Shown: piece after piece, positions 52,450 through 63,933 of the stretch
Layout: the number at the start of each line of letters is the position of its first letter
Position numbering within the stretch: position 1 is the first letter of the stretch
Origin: CAVQZC01 sp963718315
GTDB lineage: Bacteria > Actinomycetota > Thermoleophilia > Gaiellales > JAICJC01
Reading direction: 5' to 3'
Assembly: GCA_963718315.1 (NCBI GenBank)
Contig: CAVQZC010000012.1
Location: 248,001 to 312,000 of the forward strand
DNA: 64,000 nt
Notes under the pieces: generated by a model
Seen by the model: the letters and a program-made list of their open reading frames with translations, nothing else
Told to the model about the DNA's origin: nothing
Databases searched by the model: none
Translations under genes and position numbers: made by a program

Positions 52450-53856
52450 ATGGCGTACGACTACGACCTGCTCGTGATCGGCTCAGGCCCTGCAGGGCAG
52501 CGGGCCGCGATCCAGGCGGCCAAGCTGGGCCGCCGTGTCGCGCTGATCGAGCGCGGTCACATGGTGGGCGGCGTGTGCACAAATACCGGCACCATCCCGT
52601 CGAAGACGCTCCGCGAGGCCGTCCTCTACCTGACCGGCATGAGCCAGCGCGGCATCTACGGACAGTCCTACAGCGTCAAGAGCGACATCACCAGCGAGGA
52701 TCTGCTCTGGCGCACCAAGCACGTGATCCAGCGCGAGGTCGACGTCGTCCGCAGCCAGCTGCACCGCAATCGGGTGACGATGGTGGCGGGCCAGGCGAGC
52801 TTCGTCGACGCGCATACGCTGGCGGTCCGCGGTGACGGCGGCGAGGACCGCGTCGTGTCCGGCAGCAAGATCGTGATCGCCGTCGGAACGCACCCGGCGC
52901 GGCCCTCGAGCGTCGAGTTCGACGGGCACACCATCATCGACTCCGACGATCTCCTCAGCCTGAGCTGGATCCCGGCCTCCCTGATGGTCGTCGGCGGCGG
53001 TGTCATCGGCATCGAGTACGCCTCCATGTTCGCAGCGCTCGGCACCAAGGTCACGGTCGTCGAGCAGCGCCGGCGGCTGCTCGAGTTCTGCGATTCCCAG
53101 GTGGTCGAAGCGCTCCAGTACCACCTCCGCGATCTCGGAGTCGTGCTCCGCTTCGGCGAGACGGTGACGGCGGTCGAGAAGCACGCGGCGGGCGCCATCG
53201 TCAACCTGGGCAGCGGCAAGCGGGTGCTGGCCGAGGCTGTCCTCTACTCCGCCGGCCGTCAGGGTGCAACCGAAGACCTGCAGCTCGAGAACGCGGGCCT
53301 CGAAGCCGACAGGCGAGGCCGTATCCCCGTCAGCCCGCGGTACCGGACGCGCGTCCGCCACATCTACGCCGTCGGTGACGTGATCGGGTTCCCCAGCCTC
53401 GCCGCCAGCTCGATGGAGCAGGGCCGCCTGGCCGCCCTCGACGCCTTCGGCATCCGGGCTGCCCGCCCCAGCGAGCCGATGCCGATCGGGATCTACACCA
53501 TCCCCGAGATCAGCTTCGTCGGCCGCACCGAGGAGGAGCTGACCTCGGAGTCGATCCCCTACGAGATCGGCATCTCGCGCTACCGCGAGCTGGCCCGGGG
53601 CCAGATCGTCGGCGACTCCCACGGCATGCTCAAGCTGCTGGTCTCGTCGGACGACCTCAGCCTGCTCGGCGTCCACGTCTTCGGCACCGGCGCCACCGAG
53701 CTGGTGCATATCGGCCAGATGCTGATGGTGACCGGCGGCACGGTGGACGTGCTCGTCGACGCCATCTTCAACTACCCGACACTCTCAGAGTCGTACAAGG
53801 TGGCTGCCCTCGACGCGATGAACCGCGTCAGCGCCATCCGCCGCCTCGCCGCCTAG
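52450..53856 (+). CDS. sthA: soluble pyridine nucleotide transhydrogenase (SthA-like)
   Basis: 468 residues of the flavin disulfide reductase superfamily. FAD site LLVIGSGPAGQRAAIQAA, NAD site VVGGGVIGIEYASMFA. The redox region reads GGVCTNTGTIPSKTLREAVLYL. The second redox Cys of lipoamide dehydrogenase is replaced by Thr, as in SthA, and TIPSK is characteristic. The C-terminal HxxxxE pair (His in FNYPTLSESYKVAALDAMNR region) is absent as in SthA. It exchanges reducing equivalents between NADPH and NAD. The intact frame starts at ATG 52450. Confidence 0.88.
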   Translation: MAYDYDLLVIGSGPAGQRAAIQAAKLGRRVALIERGHMVGGVCTNTGTIPSKTLREAVLYLTGMSQRGIYGQSYSVKSDITSEDLLWRTKHVIQREVDVVRSQLHRNRVTMVAGQASFVDAHTLAVRGDGGEDRVVSGSKIVIAVGTHPARPSSVEFDGHTIIDSDDLLSLSWIPASLMVVGGGVIGIEYASMFAALGTKVTVVEQRRRLLEFCDSQVVEALQYHLRDLGVVLRFGETVTAVEKHAAGAIVNLGSGKRVLAEAVLYSAGRQGATEDLQLENAGLEADRRGRIPVSPRYRTRVRHIYAVGDVIGFPSLAASSMEQGRLAALDAFGIRAARPSEPMPIGIYTIPEISFVGRTEEELTSESIPYEIGISRYRELARGQIVGDSHGMLKLLVSSDDLSLLGVHVFGTGATELVHIGQMLMVTGGTVDVLVDAIFNYPTLSESYKVAALDAMNRVSAIRRLAA

Positions 53857-53859
53857 CGG

Positions 53860-55539
<1,680 letters not shown>

Positions 55540-55557
55540 GGGCTGCAGGATAGGGCG

Positions 55558-55956
55558 TCAGGCCCGGCGGCGAGCCAGGGCGATACCGAGCAGCGCTGCG
55601 CCGAAGAAGCCGATCGCCGACGAGAGGGCGACGACGAGCAGGCCGGCGCCGAGGTCGTGCAGCGCGTACAGCCCGGGGCCGGCGGTGAGGAACAGCGGGA
55701 TCAGCACGAAGTAGCGGTCGCGCCACATGTCACGCGGCCCGGCAGCCCACCAGAAGATGCAGACCAGGCTGAGCACGATCGACACGGCGGCCACCACCTT
55801 GTCAGCGGTCTGGTGGTGGATGAACCCGAAGCGCGCGGCCAGCAGCAGCGAGCTCGTCCACACAGCGACCAGCGAGCCGCCGCCGGCGAGCACGAGGTCA
55901 CGCCGGACGAGCCGGCGGAGCTCTTCGGGGCTGGTGCTCACGGTGGCGGTGCTCAC
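55558..55956 (-). CDS. four-helix membrane protein of unknown function
   Basis: 132 residues with four hydrophobic segments at about 25-42, 50-70, 83-100 and 105-127. Short charged loops include a PRDMWRDRYF segment. No family recognised. It starts with GTG 55956 and lacks a ribosome site. It lies 18 nt upstream of ettA on the same strand and may be co-transcribed. Confidence 0.6.
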   Translation of the reverse strand: MSTATVSTSPEELRRLVRRDLVLAGGGSLVAVWTSSLLLAARFGFIHHQTADKVVAAVSIVLSLVCIFWWAAGPRDMWRDRYFVLIPLFLTAGPGLYALHDLGAGLLVVALSSAIGFFGAALLGIALARRRA

Positions 55957-55968
55957 TTAAACGAAGGA

Positions 55969-55998
55969 GGGCGGTGCGGGCACCTGCCCGCACCGCCC
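55969..55998. terminator. perfect 14-bp hairpin, no T tract
   Basis: GGGCGGTGCGGGCA (55969-55982) pairs perfectly with 55985-55998 over a 2-nt loop. It sits between the permease end (56012) and the downstream four-helix protein gene. Such GC hairpins without U runs serve as terminators in actinobacteria. Confidence 0.65.
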
Positions 55999-56011
55999 AA
56001 GGGTACGTGAA

Positions 56012-57607
56012 CTACGGGCCGCCGTGAATCGGGGGCGGCTCGTTCATGGCAGCGGAGAGCGATCCCTCCACCCGGTGCGCCGGCAGCACTTCCATGCGCG
56101 TGCGCTGGTACCCGTAGTAGAGGATCAGGCCGCTGACGATCACGGCGACCACCCCCAGGATCGGGCCGTACTGCTGGTAGAACTTGGTGCCGTAGTAGTA
56201 GTCACGAGGCCACGACAGGTTGACCGCCATGGCGGCGCCGTACGCGATCGCGATCACGTTTGTGACGATCGCAAACCCGCCCAGCTTGAACAGGCCAGGG
56301 GCGTTGGTCGAGGCATTGCCGGGCCAGCCTCCGAGCCGCTTCTGGAGCAGCGGGATCGTCACTCCGAGGTACGCCAGGTACATCCAGATGATGCCCAGGC
56401 TGATGATGATGGTGAATGCGTACGGGTTGTAGATGTTGAACGCCAGGATCAGGATCGAGACGACGCCGACCACGACTGCCGGGAACACCGGCACCCGCCG
56501 CACCTTCGAGACCGACGACCACCGCTCTCCCCACGGGAGGTTGTTGTCGCGGCCCATGGCGAACAGGATTCGCACCGACATGGCATGGATGGCAAGGCAG
56601 CAGACGAAGATCGCAAGCGCGCAGTCTGCGAGGAACAGCTTGCCCCACGTGCTGCCCAGGACGTCGATGGTGATGGTGGTCAGGCTGAGGCTGGTCGGGT
56701 CCTTGTAGAGCACCCCGCTGACGGCCATCGTGCCGAACAGGATCAGCAGGAAGCCGAGCGTGCCGGCAGTTGCCAGGGCCTGGAGGATTGCCCGCGGCGC
56801 CCTCTTCCGCGGCTCGTCGGTCTCCTCCGCAAGTGAACCCGCGGAGTCGAATCCGTACATCACGTAGAGCGGCATGATCGCTCCCACAAGGAGCGCGCCG
56901 AGGTACCCCCACGCGTGGCCGGTGCCGGTGCCCGCCGTGTTCGTGAGCACCGCGCTCGGACTGCGGGTTGCGTTGATCAAGAACAGGATCACGAGGCCGG
57001 ACGCGCCGACCAGCTCCGAGGCCACGCCGATGTTGTTGATCTTCGAGAGGACGGAAACGCCGGCCACATTGATGATGGTCGTGAAGACGATCATGATGAT
57101 GCCGAGGATGATCGCGTTCTTGGCGAACGCCGCGTTGTTGTAGGCCGGGAAGTTCTTGTCGAGGCACGTGGTCTTGTTCGGCGTGCACTTGATGAACTGG
57201 AACCGCGTGCTGATCTCGGGCAGGATCACCTGCCATGCGAGCGCTACCGCGGGCACCGTGATCACCTGCGCCCAGAGGTACATCCACCCGGTGTTCCAGG
57301 CCCAGGCCTTGCCGGCGATCTGCTTCGACCACTGGTAGACCGAGCCGGCCAGCGGATAGTGGGCGGCGAGCTCGGCGAACTGCAGGGCGACCATCATCTG
57401 CCCCGCCAGCACGAAGAGCCAGGCCCAGATGAACGCGGGGCCTGCAAACAGGAAGCCCAGATAAGACGTCTGGAACATGCCGGTCAGGATCGAGATGTAG
57501 CTGAAACCGGCAGCGAAGGACGAGAAGCTCCCCAGCGTCCGGTGAAGCTCCTGCTTGTACCCGAACTCCGCGAGTTGTTCGGCGTCCGAACGTGCAGGTT
57601 GCTCCAT
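56012..57607 (-). CDS. APC-family amino acid or amine permease
   Basis: 531 residues with about 12 membrane segments. It begins near FGYKQELHRTLGSFSSFAAGFSYISILTGMF, the TM1 pattern of amino acid/GABA permeases, and includes FAELAAHYPLAGSVYQWSK and GFDSAGSLAEETDEPRKRAPRAI, typical of the eukaryote-like/GABA branch. It carries amino acids or amines by proton symport; substrate unknown. Start ATG 57607, supported by AAAGGGGG about 10 nt upstream. Confidence 0.88.
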   Translation of the reverse strand: MEQPARSDAEQLAEFGYKQELHRTLGSFSSFAAGFSYISILTGMFQTSYLGFLFAGPAFIWAWLFVLAGQMMVALQFAELAAHYPLAGSVYQWSKQIAGKAWAWNTGWMYLWAQVITVPAVALAWQVILPEISTRFQFIKCTPNKTTCLDKNFPAYNNAAFAKNAIILGIIMIVFTTIINVAGVSVLSKINNIGVASELVGASGLVILFLINATRSPSAVLTNTAGTGTGHAWGYLGALLVGAIMPLYVMYGFDSAGSLAEETDEPRKRAPRAILQALATAGTLGFLLILFGTMAVSGVLYKDPTSLSLTTITIDVLGSTWGKLFLADCALAIFVCCLAIHAMSVRILFAMGRDNNLPWGERWSSVSKVRRVPVFPAVVVGVVSILILAFNIYNPYAFTIIISLGIIWMYLAYLGVTIPLLQKRLGGWPGNASTNAPGLFKLGGFAIVTNVIAIAYGAAMAVNLSWPRDYYYGTKFYQQYGPILGVVAVIVSGLILYYGYQRTRMEVLPAHRVEGSLSAAMNEPPPIHGGP

Positions 57608-57705
57608 GTGGCGGCCCCCTTTCGAAGCCTCGAGGTGGTCTAGACCGTTGATGTTCCCGGACGGTGGTCGGGAAGTCAATAGGCGCGCCCACGCCGCCAT
57701 CCGTC

Positions 57706-58563
57706 ATGCTCTGCCGGATGCATTCGCTGCGCACTCCGTCCGGCCTGCAGCGATTCGTTCCCCGGTTTCACTGGGAGCTGCTGGTCTGCGGGCTGCGCGG
57801 CCACCTGGTGGCGGGGCGTGACGTCGCCACCCTCGCCCCCGAGGACGCCGTCTTCGCGCGGCAGATCGACGGCGTCCGCTGGCACCGATGCCTGCGCTGC
57901 GACAGCTGGGTGCCGATGCCTCCTCCTGTCGACCCACCGCTGGAACGGATGCCTCCGCGCGACCAGATCCAGCTCCCCCGCAGGGGGCGCGCGCTGCGCG
58001 ATGCAATCGTGCTCCGGGTGATCGCCGTCGACCGGGCGATCCACTGCGTCGTGCTGCTCGGCCTGGCCCTGGCCGTCCTGTTGTTCGCCAACGACCAGCA
58101 GCACCTGCGCAACCTGTACACCGAGATCACAAGGGCGATCGAGGGCGTCGGCCAGAACGGCGGGGCGAGGCCGCACCAGGGCCTCCTGCACGAGCTCGAC
58201 CGCCTCTTCTCCGCCCGCCGCAGCACGCTGCGGCTGATCGCTCTGGGGCTCGCCGGGTACGGCATCCTGGAGGGGATCGAGGCGGTCGGCCTGTGGCTGA
58301 TGAAGCGGTGGGCGGAGTACCTGACGCTGATCGCCACCGCGCTGTTCATCCCCTACGAGCTGCACGAGCTGGCGGTCTCGTTCAGCCTGTTCAAGATCGT
58401 CGCCTTCGCCTTCAACCTGGCCGTCGTCGGATACCTGCTCTACGCAAAGCGCCTGTTCGGGATCCGCGGGGGCGCGGCCGAGGAGGAGCGGATCCGGCAT
58501 GCCGACAGCGGCTGGGAAGCGCTCGAGCGCACCGCCCCGCCGGCGGGCGGGTTCCCCGGCTGA
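57706..58563 (+). CDS. DUF2127 membrane protein
   Basis: 285 residues. After an N-terminal LLVCGLRGHLVAGRDVATLAPED with HRCLRCDSWV (possible zinc site), four hydrophobic segments appear between 110 and 250. ALGLAGYGILEGIEAVGLWLMKRWAEYLTLIATALFIPYE (abridged) is the DUF2127 signature. Function unknown; members are found in membrane stress loci. Start ATG 57706 or 57718. Ends just before the methylamine genes. Confidence 0.8.
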   Translation: MLCRMHSLRTPSGLQRFVPRFHWELLVCGLRGHLVAGRDVATLAPEDAVFARQIDGVRWHRCLRCDSWVPMPPPVDPPLERMPPRDQIQLPRRGRALRDAIVLRVIAVDRAIHCVVLLGLALAVLLFANDQQHLRNLYTEITRAIEGVGQNGGARPHQGLLHELDRLFSARRSTLRLIALGLAGYGILEGIEAVGLWLMKRWAEYLTLIATALFIPYELHELAVSFSLFKIVAFAFNLAVVGYLLYAKRLFGIRGGAAEEERIRHADSGWEALERTAPPAGGFPG

Positions 58564-58589
58564 GAGGGGCCTGCGCCCTGGTACAGTCG

Positions 58590-60089
58590 ATGGTCGGAGG
58601 CCACCTGCGACCCACGGAGCGGGCGATGTTCACATCCGAGGCGGGGCTCGGCGTGCTGACCGAGGAACAGCTCGACGCGGTGCACGAGCGCGCTATGACG
58701 GTGCTCGAGGAGATCGGCACCGACGTGCGCCAGCCGGCGGCGCTGGAGCTGCTGCGTCGGCTGGGCAGAAGATCGACGGCGAGCGCGTCCACTGGGATCG
58801 CGAGTTCGTGATGGAGAGGTGCGCCAAGGCGCCGCAGCGCCTTCACGCTGCGGGGCCGCAACCCCGAGCGGGCGGTCGCCTCGGCGGCGGCGCCAGCCGG
58901 TGCTGACGCCGGTCGGCGGCTCGCCGTTCTGCTCCGACCTCGAGCGCGGCCGCCGCGACGGCACCTACGCCGACCACGTCGAGCTGGTCAAGATGGCGCA
59001 CGCCGCCGACCTGCTCACCTGCCACGCAGAGCGGCACGGTCGAGGCCTCCGATCTCGACGAGAACAGCCGCCACATGGACATGGACTACTCGGTGCTGCG
59101 CTGGTCGGACAAGCCGCTACGTCTGTTACGGCACCTCCGGCCCCAAGGCGCGCGACGCGGTCGCCCTGGCGGCGATCGCCTGCGGCGGCCGCGAGGCGAT
59201 CGAGCGCGACGCCGGCGCATGCATCGGGTCGTCAACCCGAACAGCCCGCTGGTCTGGGACTTGCTGATGGTGGACGCGCTGACGGAGTGGGCACGGCAGG
59301 CCAGCCGGTGGTGATCACGCCGTTCCTGCTGGCCGGGGCGACCGCGCCGATCACCGATCGCCTCCGGGCCTGGCGCTGCAGGTGGCCGAGGCGCTGTCCG
59401 GCGTCGCGCTGGTCCAGGCGATCCGGCCCGGAACGCCGTGCCTGTTCGGCTCGTTCTTCACCGCCGTCGACATGCGCACCGGCGGCCCGTCCTTCGGCAC
59501 GCCCGAGTCGGTGCTGGGCACGATCGCCGGCGGCCAGCTCGCGCGCCGCTACGACCTGCCGCTACCGGGGCGGCGGCGGCCTCTGCTCGTCGACACTCGC
59601 TGGACGTGGCGGCCGCGGCCGAGTCGACCATGACGCTGTGGGCGACGATGCTGGCCGGCTCGCGACCTGGTGATGCACGCCGCAGGCTGGCTCGAGGGCG
59701 GCCTGACCGCCTCGTACGAGAAGCTCGCGCTCGACCTCGAGGTGCTGCGGATGTTCGCGATGCTGTCGCGAGGGCATCGACACCGGCGAGGAGCGAGTTC
59801 GCCATCGACGCCGATGCGGGAGGAGGGCCCGGGCGGGATGTTCCTGGCCGCCGACCACACGCTCGCCCACTTCCGGGAGTGGCTGTTCATGAGCCCGCTG
59901 TTCCGCAGTCGCAGGCCTACGTCACCTGGGAGAAGCAGGGCTCCAAGCACCGCCGAGCAGCTGGCCACCGCGCAGTGGAAGGCAGCTGCTCGAGAGCTAC
60001 GAGGATCCCGGCATCGACCCGGCGGTCGACGAGGAGCTGCAGGAGTACATGACCGCGGCGCCGCGCCGAGATCGAGGCGGACGGCATGA
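58590..60089 (+). pseudogene. trimethylamine methyltransferase (MttB-like), about twenty frameshifts
   Basis: Pieced together across frames it gives about 490 residues: LTEEQLDAVHERAMTVLEEIGTDV, GERVHWDREFVMERCAKAPQ, PVLTPVGGSPFCSDLERGRRDGTY, ASDLDENSRHMDMDYSVLRWSDKP, VNPNSPLVWDLLMVDALTEWA, VVITPFLLAGATAPIT, ALVQAIRPGTPCLFGSFFTAVDMRTGG, HAAGWLEGGLTASYEKL and FREWLFMSP (each shortened in places). That is the MttB superfamily. No amber codon is present in the reconstructed frame, so it resembles the non-pyrrolysine branch that demethylates other quaternary amines. Single-base gains and losses occur every 20-200 nt. Each piece is intact. Start ATG 58590 or 58626. Confidence 0.8.
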
Positions 60090-62207
60090 TGACCCGCGAG
60101 GCGCGCCACGACATCCTGTTCGAGCCGGTCCGGATCGGGCCCAAGACGCTTCGCAACCGCTTCTACCAGGTGCCGCACTGCACCGGATTCGGCGTCGAGA
60201 AGCCGTGGACGCAGGCCGCCTTCCGCGGGCATGAAGGCCGAGGGCGGATGGGCGGCGGTGTGCACCGAGTACTGCTCGATCAGCCCCGAGTCCGACGAGA
60301 CGCCGTACGTGTCGGCGCGGCTGTGGGACGACGAGGACATGCGGGCGCTGGCGCTGATGACCGAGACGGCGCACGAGCACGGCGCGCTGGCGGGCGTCGA
60401 GCTGTGGCACGGCGGTGTGTACGCCGAGGCGCGCGAGTCGCGGCTTGCCCAGCTGGCGCCGTCGCAGATCTGCAGCGACCTCGACAGCGTGGTCGTGCCC
60501 AAGGCGATGGAGCTCGCCGACATCCAGCGAGCGCAGGGCGAGTGGGTGGCGGCCGCGAAGCGCGCACGCAGCGCCGGGTTCGACATCGTCTACGTGTACG
60601 GCTCGCACACCTACCTGCCCATCGCAGTTCCTGTCGCCGATCTACAACCGCCGCACCGACGCCTACGGCGGCTCGCTCGAGAACCGGGCCCGCTTCTGGC
60701 TGGAGGCGATCGAGCTGGTCAAGGAGGCGGTCGGCGACGACGTCGCGATCGCGGTGCGGATCGCCGCCGACACGCTGGAGCTGTCGGGCGTGCCGATCGA
60801 CGAGGGCCTCGAGTTCATCCGCATGGCCGACCCCATGGTCGACCTGTGGGACGTGGTGATCGGCTCGATGTGGGGGCCGGGCCGGCTCGACTCCGGGCCG
60901 TCGCGGTTCTTCGACCAGGGCTACCAGATGGAGTGGTCGGGCCGGGCGCGCGAGGCGACCGAGAAGCCGATCGTGGTGGTCGGCCGGTTCACCGACCCCG
61001 ACCGGATGGCGGAGCTCGTCCGCGGCGGCACGGTCGACCTGATCGGCGCCGCGCGGCCGTCGATCTCCGATCCGTTCCTGCCGCCGCAAGATCGAGGAGG
61101 GCCGCTACGACGAGATCCGCGAGTGCATCGGCTGCAACGCCTGCTACTCGCGGTCGATCTGGGGCAGCCACCTGGGCTGCACCCAGAACGCGACCGCCGG
61201 CGAGGAGCACCGGCGCGGGTGGCACCCGGAGCGGTTCGACCGCGCCGCCGAACGCCGACCGCGGCGGTGCTGGTGGTCGGCGCCGGGCCGGCCGGCATGG
61301 AGTGCGCCATGGTGCTCGGCAAGCGCGGGATGGAGCTGGTGCACCTGGTCGACGGCGGCGACGACATCGGCGGCTGCGATGCGCTGGATCACGCGGATGC
61401 CCGGACTCGGCGGCTGGGGCCACGTGATCGACTACCGGCGCGTCCAGCTCGACCGGCTCGAGAACGTCTCGCTCGGCATGGCGGCGCCGCTGGATGCGGC
61501 GGCCGACGTGCTCGACTACGGCGCCCAGATCGTGATCGTCGCCACCGGTGCGCACTGGGCCGGCGACGGCCTCAGCGGCGTGACCCGGCAGCCGATCCCG
61601 GGCGCCGACAGCCACGTTGCCTCACGTGCTGACGCCGGAGCAGGTGATGGTCGAGGGCAAGCGACCGCCCGGCAAGCGCGTTGCGGTTGTCGACTACGAG
61701 GGCTACTTCACCGGCACGGCGCTCGCCGAGCAGCTGCGGAGCGACGGCTACGAGGTGGAGTTCGTCACCAGCCACGAGGCGGTCGCGCCGTATCTGCGAC
61801 CAGACGCTCGAGGGCCTGCCGGTGCGCCGGCGGCTGCACACGACCTGGGCGTCCGCGCGCACCGGGCGATGGTGGTCGGAGCGGATCTCCGCAGGGCGAT
61901 CGAGCTGGTGGGCGAGTTCGACGCACGTCAGCTCGCTGGAGGTCGACGGCGTCGTGCTGGTGACCCAGCGGGTGTCGGACGACGCGCTGTACCGCGAGCT
62001 GGTGGCCGACCCTGCCGGACTCGAGGCAGCCGGCATCGAGGCGGTCTACCGGATCGGCGACTGCGTCGCGCCGCGCCTGATCGCCGACGCGATCTTCGAC
62101 GGCCACCGGCTGGCCCGGGAGATCGACTCGCCGCACCCGGAGACGCGCTGCCGTACCTGCGCGAGCGCCCGCTGATGGCCACCGCGGGGGCGGTCCACGC
62201 CCGTTGA
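60086..62207 (+). pseudogene. trimethylamine dehydrogenase-like flavoprotein, about ten frameshifts
   Basis: About 700 residues after repair. FMN barrel: FEPVRIGPKTLRNRFYQVPHC, where the Cys matches the 6-S-cysteinyl-FMN residue of trimethylamine dehydrogenase, then ELWHGG, NRRTDAYGGSLENRARFWLEAI (abridged) and GRFTDPDRM. The [4Fe-4S] ligands are in CIGCNACYSRSIWGSHLGC. The C-terminal half has a Rossmann ADP site, VLVVGAGPAGMECAMVLG, and IGDCVAPRLIADAIFDGHRLA. The family strips methyl groups from amines and feeds electrons to an ETF. It directly follows the mttB-like gene. Single-base shifts near 60229, 60623, 61084, 61250, 61263, 61378, 61617, 61794 and later. Confidence 0.85.
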
Positions 62208-62220
62208 CCGCCAGCTTCTC

Positions 62221-62991
62221 TCAGTAGGCCATCCAACCGCCGTCCACCAGCAGGTTGATGCCGCTGATGTACGACGCCTGGGTGGCGAGGAATGCGACGG
62301 CGGTCGCGACGTCGTCCGGCTGCCCGAGCCGGCTGAACGGTGTTCGCGAGCGGACGTAGTCCAGGCCCTGCTCGTCCGCGCTCAGGTCGCCAGGCGTCCC
62401 GGTCACGATCTTGCCCGGCGCCACGGCGTTGCAGAGGATCCCCGAAGACCCGTAGTCGACGGCGATCTGGCGGGTCATCTGGATCAGCCCTCCCTTGCCC
62501 ACCGCGTAGGCGAAATGACCGGGAGGCCCGACCATCCCGTGCTGGGAGGTGATGTTGACGATCCGCCCTCGGACATCGCCGTGCAGCGGTTGGGCGAGCA
62601 TCTGGCGCACGGCCGACCGCAGCAGCAGGTAGGGCCCGCGGAGGTTGACGGCCATCATCGCGTCCCAGTCGGCGGGCTTTGTCTCGAGCAGCGCTTTCGA
62701 GTGACGGCCGGCCAGCACCGCGTTATTGACGACAAGATCCAGCGCTCCCGTCCGCTCCACGGCCAGCCCGACCATGCGGTTGCAGTCGGCCTCGATCGAA
62801 ACGTCCGCCTGGAGGTACACCGCCCTCCCACCGGCTGCCGCGATCAGCTCGTCGGTGGGCCGGCCGCCGGCGATCGGATCGCGCCTGACGTCCGCGAGGA
62901 CAACGTCGAAGCCTTCGGCTGCGAGGCGCACCGCGATCGCCCGGCCGATCCCGGACGAGGAACTCGTAACGATTGCGCTGCGTCTGGCCAT
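62221..62991 (-). CDS. SDR oxidoreductase
   Basis: 256 residues from ATG 62991. Classical SDR: VTSSSSGIGRAIAVRLA, LVVNNA, the catalytic Ser in VNITSQHG and YAVGKGG with Tyr and Lys. C-terminal YISGINLLVDGG. It reduces or oxidises an alcohol/ketone; Asp after VVLADVR suggests NAD. Converges with the methylamine genes and diverges from the TudS-related gene; a role in amine catabolism is unproven. Confidence 0.88.
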   Translation of the reverse strand: MARRSAIVTSSSSGIGRAIAVRLAAEGFDVVLADVRRDPIAGGRPTDELIAAAGGRAVYLQADVSIEADCNRMVGLAVERTGALDLVVNNAVLAGRHSKALLETKPADWDAMMAVNLRGPYLLLRSAVRQMLAQPLHGDVRGRIVNITSQHGMVGPPGHFAYAVGKGGLIQMTRQIAVDYGSSGILCNAVAPGKIVTGTPGDLSADEQGLDYVRSRTPFSRLGQPDDVATAVAFLATQASYISGINLLVDGGWMAY

Positions 62992-63016
62992 CAGGTTCGG
63001 TGAAGATAGTCGTTCG

Positions 63017-63022
63017 TATACT
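63017..63022 (+). promoter_or_regulatory. -10 box of leaderless TudS-related gene
   Basis: TATACT 6 nt before ATG 63029. The 37-nt divergent space also contains TATCTT on the minus strand (63003-63008) for the SDR. Confidence 0.5.
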
Positions 63023-63028
63023 GGGCGG

Positions 63029-63933
63029 ATGCCCGGGGTCGCGTTCGTCGCACACTGCCTGCTCAACCAGAACTCCAAGACGGACGGCGGCGCTCGCTGC
63101 CCTGGTGTCTATTCGCCGCTGGTCGAGGAGCTCCGGCGACGGGAGTGGCGGATCGAGCAGATGCCCTGCCCCGAGCTCGCGTTCACGGGGCTGAACCGCT
63201 TCTGGGCGGTCAAGGAGCAACTCGACACGACAGCGTACCGGCGGCACTGCCGCCGGCTTGCGGCCGCGGTCGCCGGCGCCGTCGAGGTGCATGTGCGGCG
63301 CGGTGAGGACGTGATCGTGGTCGGGATCGAGGGCAGCCCGTCCATGGGCGTTCAGGTCACCAGCTCCGACCCGACCCGCGGAGGGCGTCCGGAGTGGCCG
63401 GACGGCAGCAGCGAGCTGTCGCCGGGGGCGGGCATCTTCATGGAGGAGCTTGTGGCCGAGCTGACCGGCCGAGGAGTCGAGGCACCCGGGCAATGGGCAT
63501 CACTCACCAGCTGCCGGACCACGATGCGGACGAGGAGCGGCGGCGGCTGGTGGCGCTGCATGGGGGCCTGAGGGTGGAGGGCGACGCCCGGGGGTTCCGG
63601 ATCGCACTGGTCGCAGGCGAGCTGGTGAACGCCGGCCCTGGCGACCTCGACGCCCTGGCAGTTCTCGAGGAAGAGGGATGGGGCGTGATCCAGCTGCCCG
63701 CGGCGGACTACCCCGACGAGGTCGCAGCGCCGTTGCTCGAACAGGCGGCGGAGCAGGCCGAGGAGTTCGCGCGCCACGGCTACCGGCTGGTGCTGGTCGG
63801 GCATCACGCGGGTCTGCAGCCGACCCTCGACCGCTACGGCCTCAGCACCCCGCCTGCGATCGTTCCGCAGAGCGCGGATCAACTCCGCGCCTTCCTCGCC
63901 AGCTTCCACTCCTCCGAAAGGACGCCTCCGTGA
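63029..63933 (+). CDS. TudS-related desulfidase with C-terminal second domain, apparent frameshift
   Basis: The first 150 residues carry the three cysteine sites of the TudS/DUF523 group: AHCLLNQNSKTDGG, ARCPGVYSPLVEELRRREW and EQMPCPELAFTG. VGIEGSPSMGV and SPGAGIFMEELVAEL follow. TudS enzymes use a [4Fe-4S] centre to remove sulfur from thio-compounds. Near 63488 the coding signal moves to another frame (one base missing in a G run). It then continues without a stop as a 145-residue domain of unknown function to 63933. If the break is real, the products are 63029-63571 and 63574-63933. Confidence 0.65.

Noticed and set aside
58590..60089. Pyrrolysine-containing MttB
   Set aside because: No amber codon appears in the reconstructed reading frame, and no pyl genes are present.
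58590..62207. Programmed frameshifting as the cause of the many frame changes
   Set aside because: About thirty shifts in both directions without slippery-site and structure signals cannot be programmed.
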